Assembly (NCBI RefSeq): GCF_017876625.1
Contig: NZ_JAGIOH010000001.1
Coordinates: forward strand, 6,903,501-6,967,500
DNA: 64,000 bases
Reading direction: 5' to 3'
From: Streptomyces syringium
GTDB lineage: Bacteria > Actinomycetota > Actinomycetes > Streptomycetales > Streptomycetaceae
The position numbers were made by a program, and so were the translations under genes. How positions within the stretch are numbered: the first letter of the stretch is position 1; each line of letters starts with the position of its first letter. Of the stretch, positions 13,501 to 19,419 are shown piece after piece. The notes under the pieces were generated by a model that was not told where the DNA came from, did no database searches, and worked only from the letters and a program-made list of their open reading frames with translations.

Positions 13501-14740
13501 CAGCCCGCTGCGGGTGCCGGCCGGGCGCGAGCCGTGGCGCAGGGTCCGCACACCCGACGGGGCCGAGGCGCCGCTGCGCGCCGGGGTGAGCTCCTTCGGT
13601 CTCGGCGGGGTCAACGCGCACGTGGTGGTGGAGGAGTTCCGGGAGGAGCCGGTCGGCGGACCGGCCGGTGACCACCTGTTCGTGCTGTCCGCGAAGGACC
13701 CGGAGCGGCTGCGGAGCTACGCGCGACGCCTCGCCGACTGGGCCGGGGCCAACGAGGGGGTCGCCCCGGCCGCCCTCGCCCACACGCTGCGGACCGGCCG
13801 GGAGACGTTCTCCGAGCGCCTCGCCGTCGTCGCCGACTCGCCGCGCGCGCTGGTGGCGGCCCTGGAGTCGTGGCTGTCCGACGGCACCGCGCCCGGCGTG
13901 TTCGCCGGGGACGGCCAGGACGCCACCACGGCCCTGCTGTTGGACGGGTCCGAGGGGAACCGCTACCTGCGGGCCGTGGTGGACGCCGGCCGCTTGGACA
14001 AGGTCGCCCGGCTGTGGGCCGGCGGCGCTTCGATCGACTGGACGGAGCTGTGGCCGGGCGCCGCGCCCCGGCGGGTGCCCGCACCGACCTACCCCTTCGC
14101 CCGGGAGAGCTACTGGCTCACTCCCGGAGCGCGGTTCGACACCGTCCAGGCCGCCGAGGCCGGCCTGATCGCCGATGCCGATGCCGATGCCGGCGCCGGT
14201 ACGCAGACCGACGCCGAGGACGAGCCGGCGGCTGCCGCGCCCGCCCCGGCGCCCGTCGCATCCGTGCCCGTCGCTTCCGTCCCCGCCGCGCCGGTGCCCG
14301 CCGCCCGGCCGGTGGCGGACGCGGCGCCCGCCGCCGACGACCCGGAGAGCGCCGTCCGTGAGCACGTACGCGGGCTGCTGGCCGCGCACTTGGGGATGCG
14401 GCCCGACCGGCTGCCCCTGGACCGGGTGCTGTCCGACGCGGGGGTGGACTCGCTGGGCCTGCGCCGGCTGAGCCGTCGCCTCGGCGCCGACTACGGCGTG
14501 GACATCCCGGCCCGGATGTTCGGCGTGGCGCAGACGGTGCGGGCGGTCGCCCGTGCCGTGTTCGAGGCGTACGGACCGCTGCCGGGGCACGAGGCGGACG
14601 GGCCGGATCCGGCACCGGCCGCCGCGCGGCCCTCGGAGCCGGCCAAGGACGGGGTCGCGGCTCTGCTGGCCGGCCTGCGCAACGGCACCGTCGGCGTGGA
14701 CGCCGCGCTGGCCGCACTGAAGGGGGGAACGGGACGATGA
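1505..14740 (+). CDS. Trans-AT polyketide synthase, DH-ACP-KR / KS-KR-MT-ACP / KS-KR-ACP / KS-ACP (KirAII-type)
   Basis: A 4411-aa megasynthase with no AT domain. Order by residue: DH-like (about 10-285, His22 of HxxxGxxxxP; Asp192 without the usual Gln/His four residues on), ACP (Ser361), KR (GGAGGIG near 622), KS2 (Cys1039, His1174), KR (near 1730), C-methyltransferase (EVGSGTGGTS near 2152), ACP (Ser2379), KS3 (Cys2630, His2763), KR (near 3213), ACP (Ser3521), KS4 (Cys3779, His3914), ACP (Ser4316). A short helical tail follows. The first three domains complete the module begun by KS1. The predicted output is C=C, then OH with (di)methylation, then OH, then an unreduced keto step that hands over to the glycine module. 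This fits the goldinonic acid half of kirromycin, where the last ACP takes ethylmalonyl from the discrete AT KirCII. Its stop overlaps the next start by 4 nt (ATGA). Domain calls are firm; the KirAII equivalence is inferred from order. Confidence 0.93.
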   Translation: MDRRSVRCVLHLNRDNPIVDDHRVHGVRTLPGVTFLDIVCRLLAARDIPLDGTELSDVLFVEPVVTTESFDRELVIALEPDPDSDVFHVTATSRRTQDGTPVDDAVTTHLRATLRTGLPPLTGALEPAAPGTPRDVAEVYATGRSAGIEHRAFMRCAGTLRATADRVRSEIALGDEARATVADFLLHPALLDGSTMQSYALVFDGVDADGRPLIPLHIAAFRAARTLGDACTVDLRLRPAGTGDDVVKADIDLYDRSGAPAARFTGLTFKRIRSTAAITRLTNGTSAAAPALDGHPAGPTAPSASSAPSALSALSTSTPASADGEPGDIRAEIVELVRRAVGDPTLVVDGDRGFYDLGLESTHLLTLVRALEERWDIALYPTLLFEYPTVDAVADHLAELLPDDWHTRTAAAAPEEDTPARTGCLTGVWQTAPRPSAPATGSLLVIGDLPVRPGQITARRGTAFRRVAHHEYEIRPGEAADLRQLVADLGAPPEAVLHVAEHTEHATADLPEAVRAACCEVLALAQALADGPVPVVHVGPAPVAAAVAGLARTVRLEQPRLAITAVECDGPADPQALLAEFADPDETWVRHTPGRRHVRRYRAADLGGPATVRPGGVYLITGGAGGIGRELAARLTERGATAVLTGRSPQPQPSAGRYLRADVTVPAEVSALVTDVLDRYGRLDGVVHAAGVLRDGLFTAKSAADVAAVLAPKVRGTVLLHEATRHLDLDFFAVFSSVTGVAGNVGQSDYAAANAFMDAYAREHRLTSFAWPLWAEGGMRTDPAAEALFRRQGQVPLPTTDGLDVFEQALALAGTEVVVLHGDPERAARSLGLPAADAAFGAAETPGAHHGTPDAEHRALPREADRAPEADGDIAVIGVAGRYPMAEDLDQFWANLLAGRDCVTEIPEERWAAAGFYEPERAPGRSYSKWGGFLDGIDEFDPAFFRITPREAEGMDPQERLFLQTSWHALEDAGLTRADVSGRPVGVFAGVMFTQYQMLGLGAEDRLPVLPTSFSSAVANRLSYFLDLRGPSLALDTMCSSSLTALHLACESLRSGDSELALAGGVNLIVHPYKYLHLSQVGFVSSDGRCRAFGAGGDGYVPGEGVGVVVLKPLARALEDGDRVLGVIKGSAVNHGGRAGGFFVPNPTAQADVVRRALHKADVDPASIGYIETHGTGTALGDPIEIAALSQVYGDTPCRLGSVKSGVGHLEPAAGIASLTKVLLQLRHRTLVPSLHAEPANTVIDWDATGLTVQREAAPWPAGPGTPRRAGVSAFGAGGANAHVVVEEFPQSWASDAAAVGPQVVLLSARTPQALRELAERYLRLPAADRLAEVAELAGLTGADPEAELDELGLDADDLRRLARALADGFPGPAPHVDARSTLAGLAAAVQDATGSDAPLADIAYTTQIGREAMEERLAVVASDTAELRSVLRAFLDGAETAGYRGTVTGRSTAATPDSTDPHALARGWAAGAAPDWRALHRDRKARKVALPHYPFARVRCWVDVAPPAQAPRAVAAPAAERPRATAAFETVPLDVPVWEACPAPALLSTPTGPVVVLHAPDRAGLARELATRHEGAVLAELGTPVSVTPRLVYVLTGATGAAGHETDRVARAEAAGVKALLRYARDWSRLTALDWVVVTTGAAAAPGRDVTDPYAAGIAGFARVLENEHPAWSVATVDLDPAHASADLVTTAPRGTRLACTGAVRHTQVLRPAPATDGPVPLRRGGTYVIIGGARGIGLAIGRRLVEDWAARVVLVGRRELSGTDLGDRIRYVRADATDARQLAAVLDEAGPVHGVVHAALVQRDRLVRNLSDADLAESLAAKSGVAAALVDALRGHSPDFLVFFSSAQSFTGDAGLANYAAGSTFLDAYAHALDARLPYPVRAVNWGFWGTVGAVADDTHRDRLTAAGFGSITPEAGFAALVEALRQPAPQAVVVPGTEELRARMGATRTETTDVTPTGGQLSTTDLRVVEDFHALDRQMTTIASGALLALLDDLGAWRGPAPDADEVARRVGVTPRYARLLHTVLDMLADAGLTEAGDGRHRPVPAALAEARAGGHLRQLDELADAHPESAVFVRLLALCLEHYPQLLRGELLATELLFPASGTSLMERVYRGNPISDLYNDLLTGHLVAHVERRLAELPADAKVRILEVGSGTGGTSAGLLRALRPYGERVEYWYTDLSVTFLAHGRREFGEQYPFLRFKRLDLDTDPVTQGFPADGFDLAVGANVLHATSDVGRAVRHLRGVLRAGGELLLNELTSVTLAATLTYGLFDGWWAHTDTALRLPGSPLLDVPGWTGLLTGVGYDAVSAMPGAAETTRNFQHILVARADDPATPGAAGETSLTGFTDALLALTSEASGIPLEDLDLDRAIGDYGFDSVSYSLLATRLNDEFALEVTPALFYETPTLRALADRLVRDYPELQHRHTAAPAPAEPAAAVAAHRPEQTPAPAPAPAPTAPVTAPAEPEAIAVIGMSGRMPASRDLDAFWQHLVAGDDLITDVPADRWETRSLPDGVHAHRGGFVHDVDMFDPLFFGISPHEAAGMDPQQRLVLEGVWTALEDAGLAPGSLAGSDVGLFIGAGSSDYEEVRKAADVPVDAHAATATTHSILVNRVSYLLDLHGPSEPVNTGCSSSLVAIHRAAEAIRSGECDIAVAGGINLILSPHNHVLLSNTGMLSPTGRCQTFDARADGFVRSEGFGLVVLTRASLAGRHRVRAWLRGTAVNHGGRARSLTAPNPAAQAAMIVRAHERAGGDPTTVGYLETHGTGTELGDPVEINGLRLAFDELLNRRGLPAPAEPFCGIGAVKANVGHLESAAGAAGVIKVLLAMEHGVLPPVAGLGEQNPHLRLDGSPFRLVRSAQAWPRPDGGRPRRAGVSSFGYGGVNAHVVLEEAEPVRAPQRPHGPWVFPLSARTPDALRRYAAALLAALDRTPDLADVAHTLQHGRDAMAERLAVTAADRHTLAAALSAAAEGADHPALARPDGTTPADRWVAGRQVDWPEGGVLIPLPTYPFERRRCWVGPQEPEPLGDAVAPAAPAGMYAPRPRPVADVAARGPVTGPVWVLGCDDFPAADVHRVEGAPLQSLPTPAAVHAVVRGEAGVLDLFRIVTHLQSRPGAAGELSLTVVTRDAAGPLSTPTDPMAAAARGLARSVRHECERWRVSTVDIGADDPATVTVAVPGDYALRAGQWYEEVLQPLGTTAPAAPVLRDGGTYVVIGGTGDIGLDVAERLVRLHRAKVVLVGRSAPDADRAARIRAIDPTGTSVEVHRADAARPAELRAVFDRVGVVHGVLHSVTVPSDRSLAAMDEAWFTTGLAAKTRTLAALAEALDGRRLDFLAVFSSVQSFLGNPGQAAYAAGCTAQDAVARALAGHLPYPVRVVNWGAWTGSALTERHRDRLAAAGVHPLSPQTGFEALSQVLGRQEVQVAVVSGTDDFLARIGVTTAGTDERRPVAAVVPAAVTPAVPAAVPAAPAEAAVPAGAAPGGQAWRAAAADELLALLREVAGIRPGELAPDDLLSRFGFDSIMYTRLSHQVNARWDLDLTPAAFFGVATANDLIDKVLHQHGPALAAHLTVPERETAPTPETALPAPAPALAVPAPAPAAPAPFAGDPAAVAIVGMAGLFPDSDGLDEFWEHLVAGDDLVGEIPADRWDWRRLHGEPEPGQFRTTAKWGGFMRRVDLFDPQFFGISPHEAVAMDPQHRLVLETAWTAIEDAGIRPSALAGTDTGVFIGSSTYDYFELQHALGVPLDGYSTVGRAHAIMSNRVSYLLNLHGPSETLDTACSSSLVAVHRAAEAIRHGDCDVALAGGVNVMASPTLFVDMSQADMLSPDGRCRTFDAAANGIARAEGVGVVVLKRLDAAIADGDVIHAVLRGSAVNHGGRTNSLTAPNPDAQAACVVKAHRRAGVDPRTVTYVETHGTGTELGDPVEVEGLKTAFAELYADHGATCTEAHVTLGAVKTNTGHLEAAAGVTGLIKALLAMRHGEIPGNIHQNTLNPHLRLDGSPLRVPAGREPWRRVRTPDGAEAPLRAGVSSFGLGGVNAHVVVEEFREEPVGGPAGDHLFVLSAKDPERLRSYARRLADWAGANEGVAPAALAHTLRTGRETFSERLAVVADSPRALVAALESWLSDGTAPGVFAGDGQDATTALLLDGSEGNRYLRAVVDAGRLDKVARLWAGGASIDWTELWPGAAPRRVPAPTYPFARESYWLTPGARFDTVQAAEAGLIADADADAGAGTQTDAEDEPAAAAPAPAPVASVPVASVPAAPVPAARPVADAAPAADDPESAVREHVRGLLAAHLGMRPDRLPLDRVLSDAGVDSLGLRRLSRRLGADYGVDIPARMFGVAQTVRAVARAVFEAYGPLPGHEADGPDPAPAAARPSEPAKDGVAALLAGLRNGTVGVDAALAALKGGTGR

Positions 14741-17700
14741 GCACCGAACTGCGCGAGCTGCTGGCGGCGATCGCCACCGGTGAGGTGTCCGACGACGTGG
14801 CGGAGCTCCTGCTGCGGGGCCTGATGCAACCGGCGTCAGAGCCGGCACCCGTACCGGCATCAGCGCCGGTGTCGACGCCCGCGCCCGCACCGGCGGCCCT
14901 GCCCGCGCCCGAGCCCGGGCCGTACCCGCTCAGCCGTGGGCAGGCCGCCCTGTGGGCGATCCACGCGACCGACCCGCAGGCCGTGTCGTACAACCTCCCG
15001 CTGGGCCTGTGGCTCGGCGACGACGTCGACCCCGACCGGCTCGCCGAGGCGCTGGCCGCCGTGGTGCGACGCCACCCGGGACTGCGCATCGCCGTCCGGC
15101 TGGACGCCACCGGGCCGGTCCAGGAGGTCACCGACCGCCCCGCCGAGGTGACCCGGCTGGACCTCCGTCACGTGACCGACGGCGAATTCGCCGCCCGCGT
15201 CCGGAACCTGGTGCGCCGCCCGTTCGACCTCGAGGACGATCCGCTGCACCGGATGTGGATCGTCGCGGCGCCCGGCGGTGCCACGCTGCTGTTGCTGGTC
15301 TTCCACCACCTGATCACCGACGGCGTCTCCAGCCACCTCCTGCTGCGCGACATCGTCGCCTGTCACGACGCGCTCGCCGCCGGGCGGGAGCTTCCGCCCG
15401 TCGAAGGCGCCGCCCCCTACGCCGAGTTCGTGCGGTGGCAGCGGGAGATGCTCGACGGCCCCGAGGCCGAGAAGCACCGGCGGTGGTGGCTCGAACGCCT
15501 GGCCGGTGCCTCGACCGCACCGGTGCTCGGCGCGCTCGCCGACCGCCGCCGGGTCGGCCCGGCCTCGCACGCCGAGGGCGCGATGGTGCAGCTGCGGCTC
15601 CCGGAGGCCACCTGGACCGCTGTCCGGGACACCGCCCGCGCCGCCCGGCTGACCCCCTTCAGTGTCGTTCTCGGTGCCTTCGCCGCACTGCTGCACCGCC
15701 ATTCCGGGCACCGCGACATCAGCGTGATGGTGCCGACCGACGGCCGCCCCTCGCAGCGCTTCGACCGCACCGTGGGCTACCTGATCAACCCGGTGGTCCT
15801 GCGCGTGGACTGCGACCCCGGCCGGAGCTTCACCGAGCTCATGGACGCCGTGCAGACGCGCATGGCGGATGCCGAGGACCACAGCGCCTACCCGTTCGCC
15901 TCCGTCGTCGACGACCTCCGCCGGACCTCCGACGGCGAGGCGGGCTTTGACATCGGCTTCTACATGCAGCAGGGCGTCGGCGGGGACCAGGACATGGCGG
16001 CCGGGCAGACCGTCTTCCGCGACGCGCTCGACCTGACCCAGGAGGGCGAGAACGATCTCGTCGTCGAGGTGGTCGTGCGGGGCACCGGCGCGCACGTCTA
16101 CTTCAAGTACGACCCGGAGCTGTTCGACCGCGCCACCGTCGAGCGGCTGGCCGAGCACTACCGGCTGCTGCTGGAGCAGGTGACGGCCGACCCGGCCCGC
16201 CGCGTCGGCGACGTCGCCCTCGCCTCCGCGGCCGAACGACAGGTGATCGAGCGGGCCAACGCCACCCGGGCCGAGCGGCCGCGCGACATCACCGCCGCCG
16301 ACCTGGTGCTCGCCCGGGCCCGGAGCGGCCCGGAGCGCACCGCCGTCGTCGACGCCACGGGGTCGCTGACCTACGCGGAACTCGCCGGGCAGGTGCACGC
16401 CCTCACCCGGATCCTCACCGACCGGGGCGTGCGCCCCGGCGATCTGGTCGGCGTCCTCGTGGGCCGCCGGGCCGCGCTGATCGTGGCCCTGCTCGCGGTG
16501 CAGGCCGCGGGGGCCGCGTACGTTCCCCTCGACCCGGACTTCCCGGCCGCGCGGCTCGCCCACATCGCCACCGACGCCGGCCTGGCGGCCGTCGTCCTCG
16601 ACCCGGACCTGGCCGGGCGGCTGCCCGACAACACGCCGGGTGTGCGCATCCCCCTGACCGACCCGGCGCCGACGGAGCCGACGCCTCCGGCCGGCCCGGT
16701 CGCCTGCCGCGACACCGACCTCGCCTACGTGCTCTACACCTCCGGGTCGACCGGCGAGCCCAAGGGCGTCGAGGTCAGCCACGGCAACCTGGTCAACCTG
16801 CTCACCTCGATGGCCGAGCGTCCCGGCTGCGCCGAGGACGACACGCTGCTGGCCGTGACCACCGCCGGGTTCGACATCTCCGGTCTGGAACTGCTGCTCC
16901 CGCTGATCCGCGGCGCCGCCGTCCACATCGCACCCGCGGACGTGGTGCGGGACGGGTTCGCCCTGGCCGAACTGCTCGACGCATCGGGCGCGACGATCGT
17001 CCAGGCCACGCCCGCCACCTGGGAGATGCTGCTGCACGCCGGGTGGACGGGCCGGGTGCGCAGGCTGCTGTGCGGCGGGGAGGCGATGACCGCCGAGCTC
17101 GGTGACCGGCTGCTGGACCGCTGCGACGAGCTGTGGAACATGTACGGGCCGACCGAGACGACCATCTGGTCCTCCGCGCAGCGCGTCCGTCGCAACCGGC
17201 CGATCAGCGTGGGCACCCCGATCGCCAACACCACCTTCACCACCGCCGGCCCCGACGGTGCTCCCGTGCCGTTCGGCGCGGTGGGCGAGCTGCTGATCGG
17301 CGGCGACGGCGTCGCCCGCGGCTACCGCGGCAGGCCGGAGCTGACGGCCGAGCGCTTCGTCACCGACCCGTCGACCGGTGAACGGCTCTACCGCACGGGC
17401 GATCTGGCCCGCTGGTCGGCCACCGGCGACATGCTGCTGCTCGGCCGGGCCGACCGGCAGGTCAAGCTGCGCGGCCACCGCATCGAGCTCGGGGAGATCG
17501 AGGCCGCCGTCCGCCGCACCGGCGAGGTCGGCGACGTCCGCGTGGTCGTGCGCGAGGACCTCCCGGGGCACCCGCAGCTGGTGGCCTTCGTGACGGCCGC
17601 CGCGGATGCCGCGGCCGGGGCCGTCCGGCAGGCGGCGGCCTGGCTGCCCGAGTACATGGTCCCCTCCCGCACCGTGGCCCTGGCACGGTTCCCCCTGACC

Positions 17701-19419
17701 CCCAACGCGAAGGTCGACGCCGGTCCGCTGACGGCCCTCCCGGTCGAGGAACTGCTGCGCCGGTTCGGCCACGACGACCGGCCCGTCGAACCGGCGGCGG
17801 CACGTCCGGCGGCGGCCCCGCCGGCCCCGGCGGGCGATGGCGGCGACCTCCTGGCACGGCTGCGGGAGGCCACGGCCGGCGTCGCCGGGCTGACGGCGGA
17901 GCAGGTCCCCGTCGACCGGCCGCTGGGCGAGTCGGGCTTCGACTCGATCGGCTTCACCCGGCTGGCGGTGGCGCTGCGGGAGCGGTTCGGCATCACGGTG
18001 CGGCCGACGGTCTTCTACGCCCACCCCGACCTCACCTCGCTCGCCGCCTTCCTGACGAAGGCGCACCCCGAGGCGCTCGCCCCGACCACCCCGCGGGTGC
18101 CCGCCGCACCGGCCCCGGCCGCCACGGTCGACGGCTACCCGCCGGTCGCGGTCATCGGCGTCGGCGGACGGCTGCCCTCCTCCGGCAACCTGGAGGAGTT
18201 CTGGGGCCATCTGGCCGCCGGACGCGACCTGACCCGCCCCTACCCGATGGAGCGCGGCTTCTCCGCGCGGGTGTTCCCCGAGAGCTTCCGGGGCTCCTTC
18301 GTCGACGACGTGGACGCCTTCGACGCGCCGCTGTTCCGCATCTCGCCCCGCGAGGCGGCGCAGATGGACCCGCAGCAGCGGTTGCTGCTGCACGCCGCGC
18401 ACGAGGCCGTGCTGGACTCCGGCCAGGCCCCGGCGGCACTGGCCGGCAGCCGCACCGGGGTCTTCGTCGGCCTCAGCGGCGCGGACTACCTGAGCCTGCT
18501 CGGCCCCGGCTCCCCGGAGATGGGCGACCACTTCCTGATCGGCAACGTCGCCTCCATCGCCGCCAACCGCATCTCCTACGTGTTCGACCTGCACGGCCCC
18601 AGCGCCGTGTTCGACACGGCCTGCTCCAGCTCGCTCGTCGCCGTCCACCGCGCGGCGCGCGCCCTGCAGCTCGGGGACTGCGAACTGGCCCTGGCCGGCG
18701 GGGCGAACCTCCTGCTGTCGCCGCACGGCTTCACCGGGCTGCGCCGCGCCGGGATGCTCAGCCCGGACGGCCGCTGCAAGACGTTCGACGAGCGTGCCGA
18801 CGGCTACGGCAGGGGCGAGGGCGTGGTGCTGCTCGCGCTCAAGCTGCTGGACCGCGCGCTGGCCGACGGCGACCCGGTGCACGGCGTGCTGATCGGTTCG
18901 GCCGAGAACCACGGCGGGCACACCCATTCGCTCACGGTGCCCAACCCGCAGGCACAGCGCGATGTCGTGCTCGCCGCGCACCGGGCCGCCGCGGTGGCGC
19001 CCGACACGATCGGCTACATCGAGGCGCACGGCACCGGTACCTCGCTCGGCGACCCGATCGAGATCGACGCGCTCAAGGAGGCGTTCGGCCAGTTGCACAC
19101 GGACTGGGGGAGCCCGGTTGTTCCGGGCCGGACCGGCGTCGGGTCGGTCAAGACGAACATCGGCCATCTGGAGGCCGCCGCCGGCGTCGCCGGCATCGTG
19201 AAGGTCCTGCTGGCGATGCGGCACCGCACGCTGCCGGGCCTGGTGGACCTCCGGGTGCCGAACCCGATGATCGACCTCGCCGGCAGTCCGTTCCGGCTCC
19301 AGTCCGGAACACAGGCATGGGAAACACCCGACGGCGCGCCGGCCCGAGCCGGCGTCAGCTCGTTCGGTATGGGAGGCAGCAACGTGCACGTGGTAGTGGA
19401 AGAGGCGGGGAAGCGTTGA
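14737..19419 (+). CDS. Hybrid NRPS-PKS, C-A(Gly)-PCP-KS (KirAIII-type)
   Basis: A 1560-aa protein. A short N-terminal helical region (1-30) resembles the C-terminal tail of the upstream protein and is probably a docking element. Next come a condensation domain (about 60-490, HHxxxDG at 190-196), an adenylation domain (about 510-1010, TSGSTGEPKG from 668, YGPTETTIW, PNAKVD), a PCP (Ser1070) and KS5 (Cys1296, His1431). Aligning the A-domain pocket by eye gives D-I-L-Q-L-G-M-I-W with the conserved Lys. This is the classical glycine code with Leu changed to Met at the seventh position. The protein would make an amide between the upstream acyl chain and glycine and pass glycyl to KS5. It stops directly after the KS core; the post-KS linker is at the start of the next protein. 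In kirromycin, glycine joins the two halves of the molecule at this point. Start ATG overlaps the previous stop. Confidence 0.92.
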   Translation: MSTELRELLAAIATGEVSDDVAELLLRGLMQPASEPAPVPASAPVSTPAPAPAALPAPEPGPYPLSRGQAALWAIHATDPQAVSYNLPLGLWLGDDVDPDRLAEALAAVVRRHPGLRIAVRLDATGPVQEVTDRPAEVTRLDLRHVTDGEFAARVRNLVRRPFDLEDDPLHRMWIVAAPGGATLLLLVFHHLITDGVSSHLLLRDIVACHDALAAGRELPPVEGAAPYAEFVRWQREMLDGPEAEKHRRWWLERLAGASTAPVLGALADRRRVGPASHAEGAMVQLRLPEATWTAVRDTARAARLTPFSVVLGAFAALLHRHSGHRDISVMVPTDGRPSQRFDRTVGYLINPVVLRVDCDPGRSFTELMDAVQTRMADAEDHSAYPFASVVDDLRRTSDGEAGFDIGFYMQQGVGGDQDMAAGQTVFRDALDLTQEGENDLVVEVVVRGTGAHVYFKYDPELFDRATVERLAEHYRLLLEQVTADPARRVGDVALASAAERQVIERANATRAERPRDITAADLVLARARSGPERTAVVDATGSLTYAELAGQVHALTRILTDRGVRPGDLVGVLVGRRAALIVALLAVQAAGAAYVPLDPDFPAARLAHIATDAGLAAVVLDPDLAGRLPDNTPGVRIPLTDPAPTEPTPPAGPVACRDTDLAYVLYTSGSTGEPKGVEVSHGNLVNLLTSMAERPGCAEDDTLLAVTTAGFDISGLELLLPLIRGAAVHIAPADVVRDGFALAELLDASGATIVQATPATWEMLLHAGWTGRVRRLLCGGEAMTAELGDRLLDRCDELWNMYGPTETTIWSSAQRVRRNRPISVGTPIANTTFTTAGPDGAPVPFGAVGELLIGGDGVARGYRGRPELTAERFVTDPSTGERLYRTGDLARWSATGDMLLLGRADRQVKLRGHRIELGEIEAAVRRTGEVGDVRVVVREDLPGHPQLVAFVTAAADAAAGAVRQAAAWLPEYMVPSRTVALARFPLTPNAKVDAGPLTALPVEELLRRFGHDDRPVEPAAARPAAAPPAPAGDGGDLLARLREATAGVAGLTAEQVPVDRPLGESGFDSIGFTRLAVALRERFGITVRPTVFYAHPDLTSLAAFLTKAHPEALAPTTPRVPAAPAPAATVDGYPPVAVIGVGGRLPSSGNLEEFWGHLAAGRDLTRPYPMERGFSARVFPESFRGSFVDDVDAFDAPLFRISPREAAQMDPQQRLLLHAAHEAVLDSGQAPAALAGSRTGVFVGLSGADYLSLLGPGSPEMGDHFLIGNVASIAANRISYVFDLHGPSAVFDTACSSSLVAVHRAARALQLGDCELALAGGANLLLSPHGFTGLRRAGMLSPDGRCKTFDERADGYGRGEGVVLLALKLLDRALADGDPVHGVLIGSAENHGGHTHSLTVPNPQAQRDVVLAAHRAAAVAPDTIGYIEAHGTGTSLGDPIEIDALKEAFGQLHTDWGSPVVPGRTGVGSVKTNIGHLEAAAGVAGIVKVLLAMRHRTLPGLVDLRVPNPMIDLAGSPFRLQSGTQAWETPDGAPARAGVSSFGMGGSNVHVVVEEAGKR

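Noticed and set aside
14170..14200. Short GATGCC repeats in the linker before the last ACP of the 4411-aa protein
   Set aside because: Low-complexity Ala/Asp/Pro linker typical of megasynthases; no sign of a separate function.
1466..14890. A very long open frame on the - strand opposite the PKS genes (and similar ones at 14860-19389, 38627-45466 and 45661-50700)
   Set aside because: Arg/Gly/Val-rich translations without domains; they are shadows created by GC-biased codons in the + strand genes.
19317..19419. An earlier start for the 6454-aa PKS
   Set aside because: It would lie inside the KS of the previous gene; the ATG at 19419 in a TGATG overlap matches the coupling seen at the other junctions.
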